Shown here piece by piece: positions 1 through 9,084 of a stretch of DNA of 64,000 nt (positions within the stretch are counted from its first letter, which is position 1; each line of letters begins with the position of its first letter). The stretch comes from Locusta migratoria (taxonomy: Eukaryota; Arthropoda; Insecta; Orthoptera; Acrididae). Below the pieces are notes generated by a model. The model was not told the DNA's origin and made no database searches. It was given only the letters and a program-made list of their open reading frames with translations. A program made the position numbers and the translations under genes. The DNA lies in assembly GCA_026315105.1 (NCBI GenBank), contig CM048746.1, positions 640,019,398 to 640,083,397 on the forward strand, written 5' to 3'.

Positions 1-245
1 CGTTTCAGCTTCAGAGCCAACAGATTGCCTCACTGCTGTCCACTGTGCAACAACTTCTGACCGCACCTGTGTCGCAAAATACGCAAGTTCCACTGCAGCA
101 GTCACTGCAACCAGAAATTCCGCCATTCCGACAATGTGACAAAAAGAAGAGGACTTGGCAAACTGGCTCCAACAGTTTGAAACCTAAGCCACAGTGCACC
201 GGATACAAGGTACTGTCAAACTTCATTTTCTGTTACCATGTGTAG

Positions 246-263
246 CCCCCCCCCCCCCCCCCC
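246..263. repeat. Poly-C run of 18 bases
   Basis: An uninterrupted run of 18 C inside the gag relic. It breaks the gag frame and its length may also be an assembly uncertainty. Confidence 0.9.
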
Positions 264-501
264 TTAGTGTTCCGCCTTGTGAAAAAACTGTTTCCCACCG
301 CCGAACCTTCTGAACTTGCTTACGATTCAGTGATAGGAGCCCTCACGACATATTATGAACAGCAAATCAATGTAGTGGCTGCAAGGTATCAGTTCTTCAG
401 ATGTAGAAAAAATCCGAAACAAACATACAGGCAGTAGATAACAGATCTTCAAGGTCTCACGAGGAAGTGTAAATTTAAATGTTTATGTGGAGCTATGTAT
501 T

Positions 502-930
502 AAAAAAATTCAAATGTTTGTAAGTCTTATGGAACTTAACTACGAGGTCATCAGTCCCTAAACTTACAACCCACTTTTGAACTACTTACGAACTAGGACG
601 GCACAAATATCCATGCCCGAGGGGGTATTCGAACCCCCGACCGTAGTGGCTCGCCAATTATTGCCTTCTCGGCCCGGCTTCTGCGCCTTTAAACGAAATA
701 ATTCTTGAAAATGAAGTAAAATTCTTGCTTCTGTCTATTATCCGTTGCCATGTTTATTGTTGAACTCCATTAAAATTGTTGTAAAATGAATATAAAATGT
801 TGTAAAATAAATCTCTCTCTATTAACTTTCGTGTTTATCGAGAGCAAAATAAACATTCCTTCCAGGCACAGAAATTGACTTTAAGTAACTAAATAGGTCT
901 CCACGGTCACTGCGGCTGGCAGCTATGTAT
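502..930 (-). mobile_element. Composite insertion in gag containing SINE-A
   Basis: The 11-mer AGCTATGTATT occurs at 491-501 and again at 920-930, and gag-like sequence resumes after it, so everything between entered as one or more insertions. Positions about 508-682 are a minus-strand SINE-A (tail CAAATGTTTG at 511, B box reversed near 625-640). The remaining part to 919 is AT-rich and unclassified. Either a SINE entered an older insert or both moved together. Confidence 0.7.
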
Positions 931-1470
931 TCACATGTCATGTTGCATTCCTAATGGTAGGATTAGGGAACAGTTTTCGAAATGTCAGCTCCGTCGTTCC
1001 ATCAAGTAGAACAGATTTTGGAACAGTACGATACAAGTGCCGTGGCAGTGGAAAATTTTGATTCCATTCCACTGTGTACTCCAGCTATGTCACGTGCCAG
1101 CGAGCGGGAGGTAAACCGCCGTGTACTTCCGCCTGCCCACACAAGTGTAAACAAGTTGCTAGACACAGAACCATGCCAAATAAGGAAGTGAAATCTTGCC
1201 CGCAATGTTTCTCGTGGCACAAACGGCAGAACTGTCCGTCCCGGTCAGCAAAATGCTATGCATGCTGCCAGAAAGGTCACATACAAACAGTTTGCTTGCA
1301 GTAAAAGAAAAGGAATTTGCCCTCCTGGCCCAAACAGCGACAAGACAATAGTTACTCAATAAATGCAGTATTTTTGAAACTAGTGGCTGCGCCTGGCTAC
1401 ATCAAGGATACAGGAGTAGCATCAGTTATACGTCAGACGAGAAAAAAGTATGTCAGCTAGCGATTGAATG

Positions 1471-1790
1471 ACATTTCTGTAAAGTTTCAGCTAGGCACAG
1501 GTGTCTGTCACATTGCTCAATCGAAAAACATATGAACAGTTAGGATCGCCGCGCCTTTCTTGCGCTAAATCAAAGTTGACAGCCTACAATGGCAATAAAA
1601 TTCCTGTACTACGACAGTGTTCACTACCTGCAGTATACCGCTCGCAAATGCGCACAGTGACATTTCACGTGCTTAAATGTTATGGTGAGAATATTTCTTG
1701 TTTAGGAAAAGCTAAAGATTTTGCTGCAAAGCTCGTAATGTACCGCTCGCCTAACGTGACAAAGTAGCACAGGAATTTCGCACATTGCAA
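1471..1790 (+). pseudogene. pro: Gypsy aspartic protease relic
   Basis: The frame from 1501 reads VSVTLLNRKTYEQLGSPRLS and continues to about 1767. This is the retropepsin segment that follows the catalytic Asp-Thr-Gly motif in Gypsy polyproteins. The motif itself, at about 1491-1505, reads Gly-Thr-Gly in place of Asp-Thr-Gly and then loses frame, so two independent lesions hit the active site. The enzyme would cut the Gag-Pol polyprotein in the parent element. It is certainly inactive here. Confidence 0.75.
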
Positions 1791-2700
1791 GAAAATGGTG
1801 CAATTGAACATATACAAGCTAGCCAGTCGGCGAGTCCGCTTGTAATTTTGCCGAGCCGGCCGCGATGGCCGAGGGAACTGAGGCGCTCCAATCACGGTCT
1901 GCACGGCCACTAAGGTCGGGGGTTCGAATCCCCCCTCGGGCATGGATATTTGTGCCATCCTAGTTCGTAAGTAGTTCATAAGTAGTTTGTAAGTTTAGGG
2001 ACTGATGACCCCGTAGTTAAGTCCCATAAACTATACAAACATTTGAAAATTAATTTTGCCGAAGTCGTCAGGGAGCATTTGCATTTGTGTTGATTTTCAG
2101 GCTACAGTGAATCCACAAACAGTTGTAGACAGTTATCCTTTGCAGAGGTCAGAAGATTTAATAGACAGGATAGGTGCAGGAAAATATTTATCAAAAATAG
2201 ATTTCAGCTGCCACTCGATGAAGAATCACAGAAAATTTGTGTTGTCAATACACATCGGGGCTTGTTTAAATATTTGCGTTTACCGTTTGGCAGTGCATCT
2301 GCACCCGCAAGTTTTCAAACATTTCCGAACATCTTATAGCTCGATTGCCTTGTTGTTCAAACTACTTGGACGACATAGTTATGTCAGGCCGTACCCAAGA
2401 AGAACACATTACAAATTCAGATCAGAACTGCACTATCTAGGACACGTATTAAACAGTCAAGGTGTGCCCCCAATGCAATCACATTTTCTTCCCATTCGCG
2501 ACCTGTCAGCACCAAAAGATGTGAAAGAATTACAGTCAATCTTGGGAAAGTTAACATACTGTATTCGGTTTATTCCAAACGCAGCAAAAATTGCAGCCCC
2601 CTTACATCGATATGCCATAAAAATGTTCGTTTTGTTTGGACAGACGAATACCAACGCGCATTTCAGCAGTTAAAAGATGGTTTGCCCAGTCATCGATTTT
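1768..2700 (+). pseudogene. pol: Gypsy reverse transcriptase relic, split by SINE
   Basis: RT motifs run from about 1785 (leading to SASPLVIL just before the SINE at 1855) and resume at about 2051 with DFQATVNPQTVVDSYPLQ and KYLSKIDF. The catalytic YLDDI box is still encoded near 2363-2377 but in a different frame from the flanking sequence. The connection domain follows with ELHYLGHVLNSQGVPP and KDVKELQSILGKLTYCIRF up to about 2610. The SINE insertion has a 12-bp target duplication, so removing it restores continuity, but frameshifts around 2210-2400 remain. Confidence 0.85.
1855..2050 (+). mobile_element. SINE-A (tRNA-derived) with 12-bp TSD
   Basis: Head GGCCGCGATGGCCGAGGGAA, B box GGTTCGAATCC at about 1921-1931 and tail ending ACAAACATTTGAAAAT. 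The 12-mer TAATTTTGCCGA is present at 1843-1854 and 2051-2062, a clean target-site duplication inside the Gypsy RT. Confidence 0.92.
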
Positions 2701-3274
2701 TGGTGCACGTAGATCCAGGAAAACCCGTTCTTCTGCAAGTGGACGCGTCATCGTTTGGTGTAGGAACAGTACTGTCACATAGGCATCGGGATGCGGACCG
2801 TCCCATAGCGTTTGCGTCAAAACTTTTGACAGACACACAGTGACGTTATTCTCTGTTTGAGAAGGAAGCCTTAGCGATGGTGTATGGTGTCAGCAAACTC
2901 CATCACTACTTGTATGGGAAAAAAATTATTTAATAACTGACCACTGGCCTTTGCAGTCTTTGTTTTATTCAGCCAAGCCAATTCCTACGCGTACGGCACA
3001 CAAATTACAACGCTGGGCATTGTTATTATCTCAGTATGAGTACGAGACTGTGTACAGACCCACAACCCGCCATGGAAATGCCGACGCACTTTCCCGTCTT
3101 CCGGTTGGCCATGATAAAGACTTTGATGCGTCTGAGATGTCTTGTTGTCTGACTGATGCACAGGAAGATAGTTTGTTGCATTCCTTCCATTTGGACTATA
3201 GGAAAATTGCTCGCGGCATAGAAACAGATCCCGATTTACAAATTTTGCTGACCTCTTTCACAAGGTGTCATTGA
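2670..3274 (+). pseudogene. pol: Gypsy RNase H and tether relic
   Basis: About 2700-2930 encodes the RNase H domain: LLQVDASSFGVGTVLSHRH, then PIAFASKLLT and YSLFEKEALAMVYGVSKL, typical of the Gypsy RNase H fold with its Asp and Glu residues. A TGA stop at about 2842 breaks it between the two halves. From 2951 to 3274 the frame continues with PLQSLFYSAKPIPTRTAHKL and HGNADALSRLP, the usual Gypsy RNase H/connection end. It degraded the RNA strand of RNA-DNA hybrids in the parent element. Confidence 0.85.
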
Positions 3275-3387
3275 AAATTCATTGGTGCGTTGCTATTTTG
3301 CTAGACGGCATGAACTTTCAGTACATAGAGGTGTGATAGTTTCAAATGACAATGGACAATCGCGTATGTTGATTCCGCGACGTTTCA

Positions 3388-3565
3388 AATGTTCAAATGT
3401 TTGTATAGCTTATGGGACTTAACTATGGGGTTATCATTCCCTAAACTTACAAACTAGCTAAGACTAAGAACGGCACAAATATCGATGCCCGAGGGGGGAT
3501 TCAAACCCTCGATTGTAGTGGCCGTGCACTCCGTGACTGGCGCGCCGCTGACCCCTCGGCCGGCT
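3388..3565 (-). mobile_element. SINE-A, minus strand
   Basis: Reverse copy of the SINE-A unit. It begins with the complement of the tail (TCAAATGTTTGTATAGC), holds the reversed B box near 3500-3515 and ends with the complement of the GCCGGCC head. It lies between RNase H and the integrase zinc finger. Target duplication is not clear. Confidence 0.85.
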
Positions 3566-3665
3566 TCGTGACATTTGCAGAATAAAGTATTGAACTTACT
3601 TCATCAAGAACATCGGGGAATAGTTCGCTTTAAGCAATTTGCACGACGACACTGTATTTGGCAGG

Positions 3666-3950
3666 GTAAGTAAGTAGGCAGTCAACAATCCGAAGATTGG
3701 TTTGAACACCACAGTGCTTTACTAGGCATGGTCCTGTTTGGAGGTGGTATGCCATTGCCTTCCTCCGACCCTGTAGGGGGACCTACAGTTTAACGTGAGT
3801 GCTACTCGGTATTTTTCACATGAGCAATACTGCCAGAGGTGAATGAAGTGGAAAGTGACAGATAAAAATCCTAGGGCCTGGCGGGGATCGAACCCGGGAC
3901 CTTTGGATTTGTAGTCTGGCACTCTACCACTGTGCAATCGAGGCGCACCT
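3666..3950 (-). mobile_element. SINE-B (tRNA-derived) with 9-bp TSD
   Basis: TTTGGCAGG is duplicated at 3657-3665 and 3951-3959. The reverse strand starts with a tRNA-like head (TTGCACAGTGGTAGAGTGCC, then GGTTCGATCCC) and carries a long unrelated body ending in the GGTGTTCAAACCAATCTTCG region. The same family is at about 7097-7412. Box A and box B for RNA polymerase III are readable, but the acceptor stem is not that of a working tRNA. Confidence 0.9.
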
Positions 3951-4441
3951 TTTGGCAGGATATGGTTGCCCAAATAGAACAGATGACGTCACAGTGTTCA
4001 GTAAGCTCTTAGCGCCACGTCAGAAATTTTTGCGTTGCCAAAATCAGATTCACCATGGCGACGAGTGCATATTGACTATGCACCCCTGCCGCAGATCTCC
4101 ACGGCACCGCGGCCCGACGTCATGGAGACGGAGCCCTGGCAGCCTCCGCTTCACCTGACGTGCCAATGGCCATCGACCAGCACGAGCAGCATGCCACGCA
4201 CCATCCGACGCCGACGTCGCCGCCGATTTCACCCTCTACGACAGCACCAGGGCTACAGGTCGTGGACGGGGCCCTTCGGAGGTTTCCCCAGAGGGCGTTC
4301 CGTCGCGACCTCAGGCCGCTTGGCGGGGCCCGGTCGGTAGTCTGTCGTCCTCTGAAGCTACAGACTCCGGTCCATCAGTACGTCCTCGAGCCTGCCTCCT
4401 CCCCCATTGACGAGATCCATACACGACAACGGTTCCGTGAT

Positions 4442-4467
4442 TCGGGGGCGGGGATGGAGGGGAGGGA
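4442..4467 (+). promoter_or_regulatory. Polypurine tract of the Gypsy element
   Basis: A 26-base stretch, almost all purine and ending GGAGGGA, lies directly before the LTR start TGTTGTGGCG. This is the expected primer site for plus-strand DNA synthesis. Confidence 0.8.
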
Positions 4468-5170
4468 TGTTGTGGCGTAAAGTCAGCGCCACACGCCAGA
4501 CGTAAGAGAACGATCGTGGAGAACGCAGCGATCGACCGAAAGCCAATCGCAAGCAGGCGCCGCGCATCCTGGAGGGAGTAACCGAAGATGCGCGCCCTCT
4601 ACAAGCGGCTATATCTAGGACGACATACGTCTGGACAGCCTGTTAGTCACTAGTGAGAACTCGTCAGTTACTAGGGAGAACTCGTCAGTTGTTAGCGACG
4701 AATGAGGCAGTTACTATTCAGAACTTAGCAGTAACTACATCTCAGCGTAACAAGCATCTTATGGACAACACCGCGAGAAGAAACAGACTTATGTTCTAAA
4801 GTTGAGTATTCTAAATTTCAGTCAATAAATATCTTGTAAAAAGATATAAAATAGCCAAGATCGCTTATCATCAATTTTTATTAACGACGACTGGTTTCGC
4901 TGAACTATGTCAGAATCGTCTGGTCAAATAAAATATTTTACAAGGCCATAATCTTGTAATGTCATTACAAGATTATGGCCTTGTAAGATATTTTATTTGA
5001 CCAGACTATGCTGACATAGTTCAGCGAAACCGGTCGTCGTTAATAGAAATTGATGATAAGCGATCTTGGCTATTTTATATCTTTTTACAATATTATAAGT
5101 GGATCGCCTCCTAAAACGTAAACCAACTCAACAATCAATATCTTGTAACACCAACTATATCAATGTTTTA
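4468..5170 (+). repeat. Gypsy 3' LTR, split by foldback insertion
   Basis: The LTR opens with TGTTGTGGCG immediately after the polypurine tract. It holds short internal repeats of the type TAGTGAGAACTCGTCAGTTA (4648-4690). The LTR is interrupted at 4840-5131 by an inverted-repeat element and resumes with ATCTTGTAACACCAACTATA. The right border could not be fixed because no 5' LTR is in the window for comparison. Confidence 0.7.
4840..5131. mobile_element. Foldback (near-palindromic) element with 17-bp TSD
   Basis: Two arms of roughly 120 bp, about 4840-4958 and 4961-5090, are near-perfect inverted copies. For example, AGATATAAAATAGCCAAGAT near 4842 mirrors ATCTTGGCTATTTTATATCT near 5061. The two arms almost touch at about 4960. 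About 40 bp of single-copy sequence follows. CAATAAATATCTTGTAA at 4823-4839 and CAATCAATATCTTGTAA at 5132-5148 form a 17-bp target duplication with one mismatch. Both arms carry a GAAACC(A/G)GTCGTC core. Transcribed, it would form a very long hairpin. Confidence 0.85.
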
Positions 5171-5239
5171 GGTGTCAAAGGATCCTGATGCAGTACCTTT
5201 ATTGACAACTAGACTGGTCCAAATACTAAATAAAAGGAG

Positions 5240-5430
5240 ACAAGTTCACAATTTGGGGGGGGGGGGGAGCACAGGGGCACGTGTCCCCTCCCTCCTCTCC
5301 CGCAGACGGCCTGACGAAAAATGAGAGAGAGAGGGGAGGAGAAAAGAGAGAGAGAGAGAGAGAGAAATAGAGGGTGAGGAAGGGAGGATGGGAAAGACTC
5401 TCAGCATTAAAATAATTAACTTCCACTTAC
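5240..5430. repeat. Poly-G plus GA-rich dispersed repeat
   Basis: A 13-base poly-G (5255-5267), a segment GGGGCACGTGTCCCCTCCC, a GA microsatellite (about 5322-5365) and GTGAGGAAGGGAGGATGGG followed by TCTCAGCATTAAAATAA. The same order of pieces recurs at 63774-64000, so this is a dispersed repeat, not only a local microsatellite. Confidence 0.75.
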
Positions 5431-5904
5431 GGGCAGCATGTGAGTTTAAAGATGCAAATTCCCTGTAATTAACATAACGTAATTTGACTTATTGTATTAT
5501 ACTTCCATTTAATTGCTTCTTGCTCTTCTTTTTCAGTAATTTACTATAAAATTAAATAAAAAGTGTTTATTGTTTCGTGATTGCTTGGTAGATAAATGAG
5601 CTATTGTGTATACTCATGCGTGAATAAAGGATTTAACTATGTTGAAAATTGTGAATATCAAGGGCTGCTTTCAGGCTAGCGCGTTCAGGTGTTTTCGGTA
5701 AACGGTTCATCTCTCTGGAATCTTTTGCTTAACACTAAGAGAGAGTACTGGCACCCATTATAAACAGTTTTATTTAAAGTTAGACGTTTCTATTCTCCTG
5801 TTATTGGAGCAAATTAGAAATTTTCAACGGCATTTTTCCACACGTCAGGTACAAAGGAGGGCAGTAGAAATTCTTCTTAAAACACAGTGGAGTGTAATAA
5901 TCAG
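5431..5904. other. Unassigned AT-rich spacer
   Basis: No open frame with recognisable motifs and no repeat border seen. Base composition is AT-rich. Confidence 0.5.
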
Positions 5905-6375
5905 AATGCAATTTTCACTCTACAGCGGAGTGTGCGCTGATGTGTAACTTCCTGCCAGATTAAAATTGTGTGGTGGAACCGGTATTCGAACATGCGACCT
6001 TTGCCCTTGGCGGGCAAGCGCTCTACCATCCGAGCTATCCCGGGAGAGTTCGTCCTCACAAGTTCTGCTACTTTTCGCCTCATACTTTCCAAACTTCACC
6101 GAAGTTCTGCAAATCTTGCAGAATGCAGGACTAGCACTCCTGTGAGAGAGTGTATGGTGGACAAATGGCATAGCCACAGCCTAAGGTATCATTCCAGAAT
6201 GAGAAGTGCTAGTCCTGAAAGGTTCACAGGAGAATTTCAGTGAAGTTTGGAAAGTAGTGAGGACGGACCGTGAACCGTGCCGGGATAGCTCATATGGTAG
6301 AGCGCTTGCTCGCGAAAGGCAAAGGTCCCAGTTTCTAGCACACAATTTTTATCTGACAGGAAGTTTCAAGTGAAA
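5905..6375. mobile_element. SINE-C inverted pair (head-to-head)
   Basis: The left half is a minus-strand tRNA-like unit: TTCCTGCCAGATTAAAATTG, then the reversed B box and GGGCAAGCGCTCTACC at about 5946-6030. The right half is a plus-strand unit with GGGATAGCTCATATGGTAGA and GCGCTTGCTCGCGAAAGGCA at about 6280-6345. Between them 6083-6137 and 6210-6258 are also inverted copies (CTTTCCAAACTTCACCGAAG against CAGTGAAGTTTGGAAAG). The whole locus therefore folds back on itself. Confidence 0.75.
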
Positions 6376-6545
6376 TTTTGATGATCGGTAAAGTTTCCTT
6401 GAAGACTTATGTCGTTTTGCTTAGCATCTTTACATAACGTCGAGAAGAAATATATTTAGTACAACGCATACACAGGAAATCTGATTTTAAGGTTTAGAGG
6501 AAATATCAAACTGGGCGCGACATATTTACTGGCTGTTTGATTGTT

Positions 6546-6752
6546 GTTAAAAAAATGTGCAAATGTTTGTAAATCTATCGGACGCAACTGCATGGTCATT
6601 AGACCGTAGCATACAAACTACTTAAACTAAGGTAACCTAACCTAAGGACAACACAAACACTCGTGCCACACGGGGGAATCGAACCCCCGACGGCAAACAG
6701 CCGCGCACACAGCAACACGGCGGTCCAGTACGTATGGCTAATCCGCCAGGGC
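6546..6752 (-). mobile_element. SINE-D, minus strand
   Basis: Starts with the reversed tail (GCAAATGTTTGTAAATC) and contains the reversed B box GGGGGAATCGAACCCCCGAC. It ends in the reversed head TGGCTAATCCGCC. Short duplication GATTGTT at 6539-6545 and 6753-6759 supports the borders. Confidence 0.8.
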
Positions 6753-6759
6753 GATTGTT

Positions 6760-7090
6760 CTTCAATGCATTGTTTGATAATGTAACAGCTACGCGGGATA
6801 CAGTATTGTTTGTCCACCGTAAGCTGACGATTCGTGCGCTGGCTGTTGGCAGTTGCGGAAAGCGTGGACCATGGATGCCGGGAGGCGAGGAGCAGTGAGT
6901 GGAAGGCCGAGTCGCAGTGTTGGAAACCTTACCCGCAACAATGTGTGCAGTATTATTTTGCGTCTAGTGTCAGCGTAACGTTGGCAGCTCTCCGAAGTGA
7001 ATGGATATCCTTCAAGTAGTGCAGATGTTTTCAGCTGCTGGCCTCACAGGGTAAAATCGTCTTCACTTGGCAAATGAAATACTTCTACCT
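6760..7090. other. Unassigned spacer
   Basis: A small open frame at 6834-7019 (about 61 residues) shows no motif. No repeat border seen. Confidence 0.4.
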
Positions 7091-7096
7091 ACTTAA

Positions 7097-7412
7097 CTGC
7101 CTCGGTTGCACAGTGGCAGAGTACCAGACTACAAATCCAAAGGTCGCGGGTTCAATCCCCGCCAGGTGATAGGATTTTTATTTGTCACTTTCCAATTCTT
7201 TCACCTCTGGCAGTATTGCTCATGTGAAAAATACCGAGTAGCAACGTGCTTCGGAACCCACGTTAAATTGTAGGTCCTCTTATAACTGGCTGGGTAACTC
7301 AGTTCGAAGGTCGGAGGAAGTCAACGGCATACCACCTCCAAACAGGACCATGCCTAGTAAAGCACTGTGGTGTTCAAACCAATCTTTGGATTGTTGTCTG
7401 CTTCACCTTTTT
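7097..7412 (+). mobile_element. SINE-B, plus strand
   Basis: Plus-strand copy of the family found reversed at 3666-3950. The tRNA-like head reads TTGCACAGTGGCAGAGTACC with B box GGTTCAATCCC at about 7150. The body carries GCTCATGTGAAAAATACCGA and ends near CAAACCAATCTTTGGATTG. The ends are placed by alignment with the other copy. Confidence 0.82.
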
Positions 7413-9084
7413 TTACCTATGCACTACTAGTTTCGGTGCACTATGGAGTCATTCTCAAGTTCCTATGATTACAAAATTATTGCAATGATTCAACCACATT
7501 AAACAGCGAAAAGTTCAAAAATTTACCACAAAATAAAAAAGAGCTTCGGAACACTACTGCTCACAAGAGCGCCTGTCTTGTCATGTCATGTTGTCAGTGA
7601 ACTCGAAGTGGTTTAGAAAAATCTTGTTTTGAAACTATTATTGATTAATTTGCTCGTAAAAAAGTCAGGAAATTATGTTTTGTGCCAAGTGTGTAAACCA
7701 GAAGGATTTTCTACCATGTTATGAGGCAGCATTTTATTGAGGGAATCATAACATTTTCGCATCGAAATTCACGCTAAATTTCAAATTTCTGTAAAAGATT
7801 GTCATCCTTGGGATCTTGTGGCTATTATAATTTGGCATTCCTTTTTCTTTCCTTTTCAAATGGTTATCTGACCTTTTTGTATACTACGGGGATCATCCAC
7901 CTCTTTTGTTAAATTATTTGGTTTAAATCTCACTATTGTTGTCAGTTTTATTTCTCTGAATGTTAGCCACATCTGATCTGCAGGCACATTGTTTCGAAAG
8001 ACAGAGAGTCTCACTCAGAAGAGCGTTAAGCGAATTTTACTTGCTTTCTGGAATACACTTATTTTTCGTTTAATTTTGTTGGATTTTTGGAATTTCGATA
8101 TTTAGTCTCGTTATGACAACTCTGTGTTCACTAATTCCGGTATCTGTTCCGGATTCTTTGTTGCTAGGAAGAGAAGTGGTTTTTCAAAATCATTTAACAT
8201 TCTACTGGGTACATGAACAAATTATGTAAATAATTTTGGGATAACGCGTTTAGTACAATTTTTGGCGATGTTTTAAGCTTAGTTCCAATTTTGAACATGT
8301 ATTTTTGCCAACATAACGAGGGTATTTGGCGGTCACCACCAAATAAATTTTCTGCTTCTGATGCGATTAAGAAATTTGATTCAATATTCGTCTGAGTCAC
8401 GGGAAGGTAACAACAACAAATTTATATTTATTTGATGTTCATTTATACCTCTACCCACACCAACTCACAGAAACTGTATCGTACTTGAATTTTGAAACAA
8501 GATAATCAGCTTGTGACAGGAATAATCCCGCCACGCCCTATTTTACTCCATTTCTGCTTTATAAACTCCATTTGTCTCTTTGTAAAAAAATTTCGGCTGA
8601 GCTTATCCCCGAATTTATCCAGATTTCGCTAAATATCATAAATTCTGCTTCATTACGTCCAGTTAGCGGTTCGATCTCTGGTACTTTCTCCACACTGCAA
8701 CGATGATTTACACCATTAGACCAATTGTCCTTGCATTTTCTTTCGTCCTATGTGTGACCCTCGAGGGCCTTTGAGGCTGAAACTCTTTCTCTATGTTCCC
8801 AAGGCCCCATAACTTAAAAACCGCCCAGTCCTGTGGACTACGCTGCAGATGGTGAGCTCTGTCTTCATCCTGAAAGCGAAAATGGCAGTCTTTACCACTT
8901 CAGATAGCCGCCAAAACCGAAGACAATGTCTTCAAATCCAAAGCATCACTGGTATAGACATGGGGCACCACCTGCAACCTGTACTGTTTATGGCATCCGA
9001 AGGACCCGTTCCACATTTGGAATGACTCTGCCAAATATACACACGTACTATGCACCAGATGTTCCTCCTACTAAGCAGCTACGT
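7413..9084. other. Unassigned AT-rich region
   Basis: Long stretch without recognisable coding capacity. A segment at about 7430-7470 carries a GAAACTAGTAG core on the minus strand similar to the recurring hairpin motif described elsewhere. Positions about 8820-9060 look like a decayed repeat but could not be assigned. Confidence 0.4.

Larger units (their letters stand above)
1..1304 (+). pseudogene. gag: Gypsy gag relic with CCHC zinc knuckle
   Basis: Reading frames from 45 to about 480 and from about 931 to 1304 resemble the nucleocapsid/matrix part of insect Gypsy gag, for example the stretch around 330-430 that contains INVVAARYQFFRC. The end of the gene holds a clear C-x2-C-x4-H-x4-C zinc knuckle (CYACCQKGHIQTVC) near 1255-1300, the RNA-packaging motif of Gag. 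The frame changes several times, is interrupted by a poly-C run at 246-263 and is split by a 429-bp insertion at 502-930 flanked by the repeat AGCTATGTATT. The 5' end is outside the window. Confidence 0.8.
3575..4480 (+). pseudogene. int: Gypsy integrase remnant, catalytic core deleted
   Basis: The H2C2-type zinc-binding segment is visible at about 3590-3665 (LLHQEHRGIVRFKQFARRHC). After a SINE-B insertion it resumes at 3960 and reaches PWRRVHIDYA at about 4050-4080, the entrance to the DDE core. The next residues are already the Pro/Thr/Arg-rich C-terminal tail, so nearly the whole catalytic core (DD35E) is missing. The frame closes with GMEGRDVVA just before the LTR. This is a deletion derivative. 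Confidence 0.78.
1..5170 (+). mobile_element. Ty3/Gypsy LTR retrotransposon, 3' part, decayed
   Basis: The order gag zinc knuckle, protease, reverse transcriptase, RNase H, integrase remnant, polypurine tract and 3' LTR is that of a Gypsy-type retrotransposon. The element enters the window inside gag, so its 5' LTR lies outside. No envelope gene is seen. Every coding section carries stops or frameshifts, and five later insertions split it: 502-930, 1855-2050, 3388-3565, 3666-3950 and 4840-5131. It cannot be autonomous. The family is recognised from protein motifs; the exact lineage is not resolved. The downstream LTR edge near 5170 is an estimate. Confidence 0.88.

Noticed and set aside
6280..6345. 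Possible functional tRNA gene
   Set aside because: A and B boxes are present but the arms do not close into a cloverleaf and the sequence continues into a repeated SINE body. The same holds for all other tRNA-like heads.
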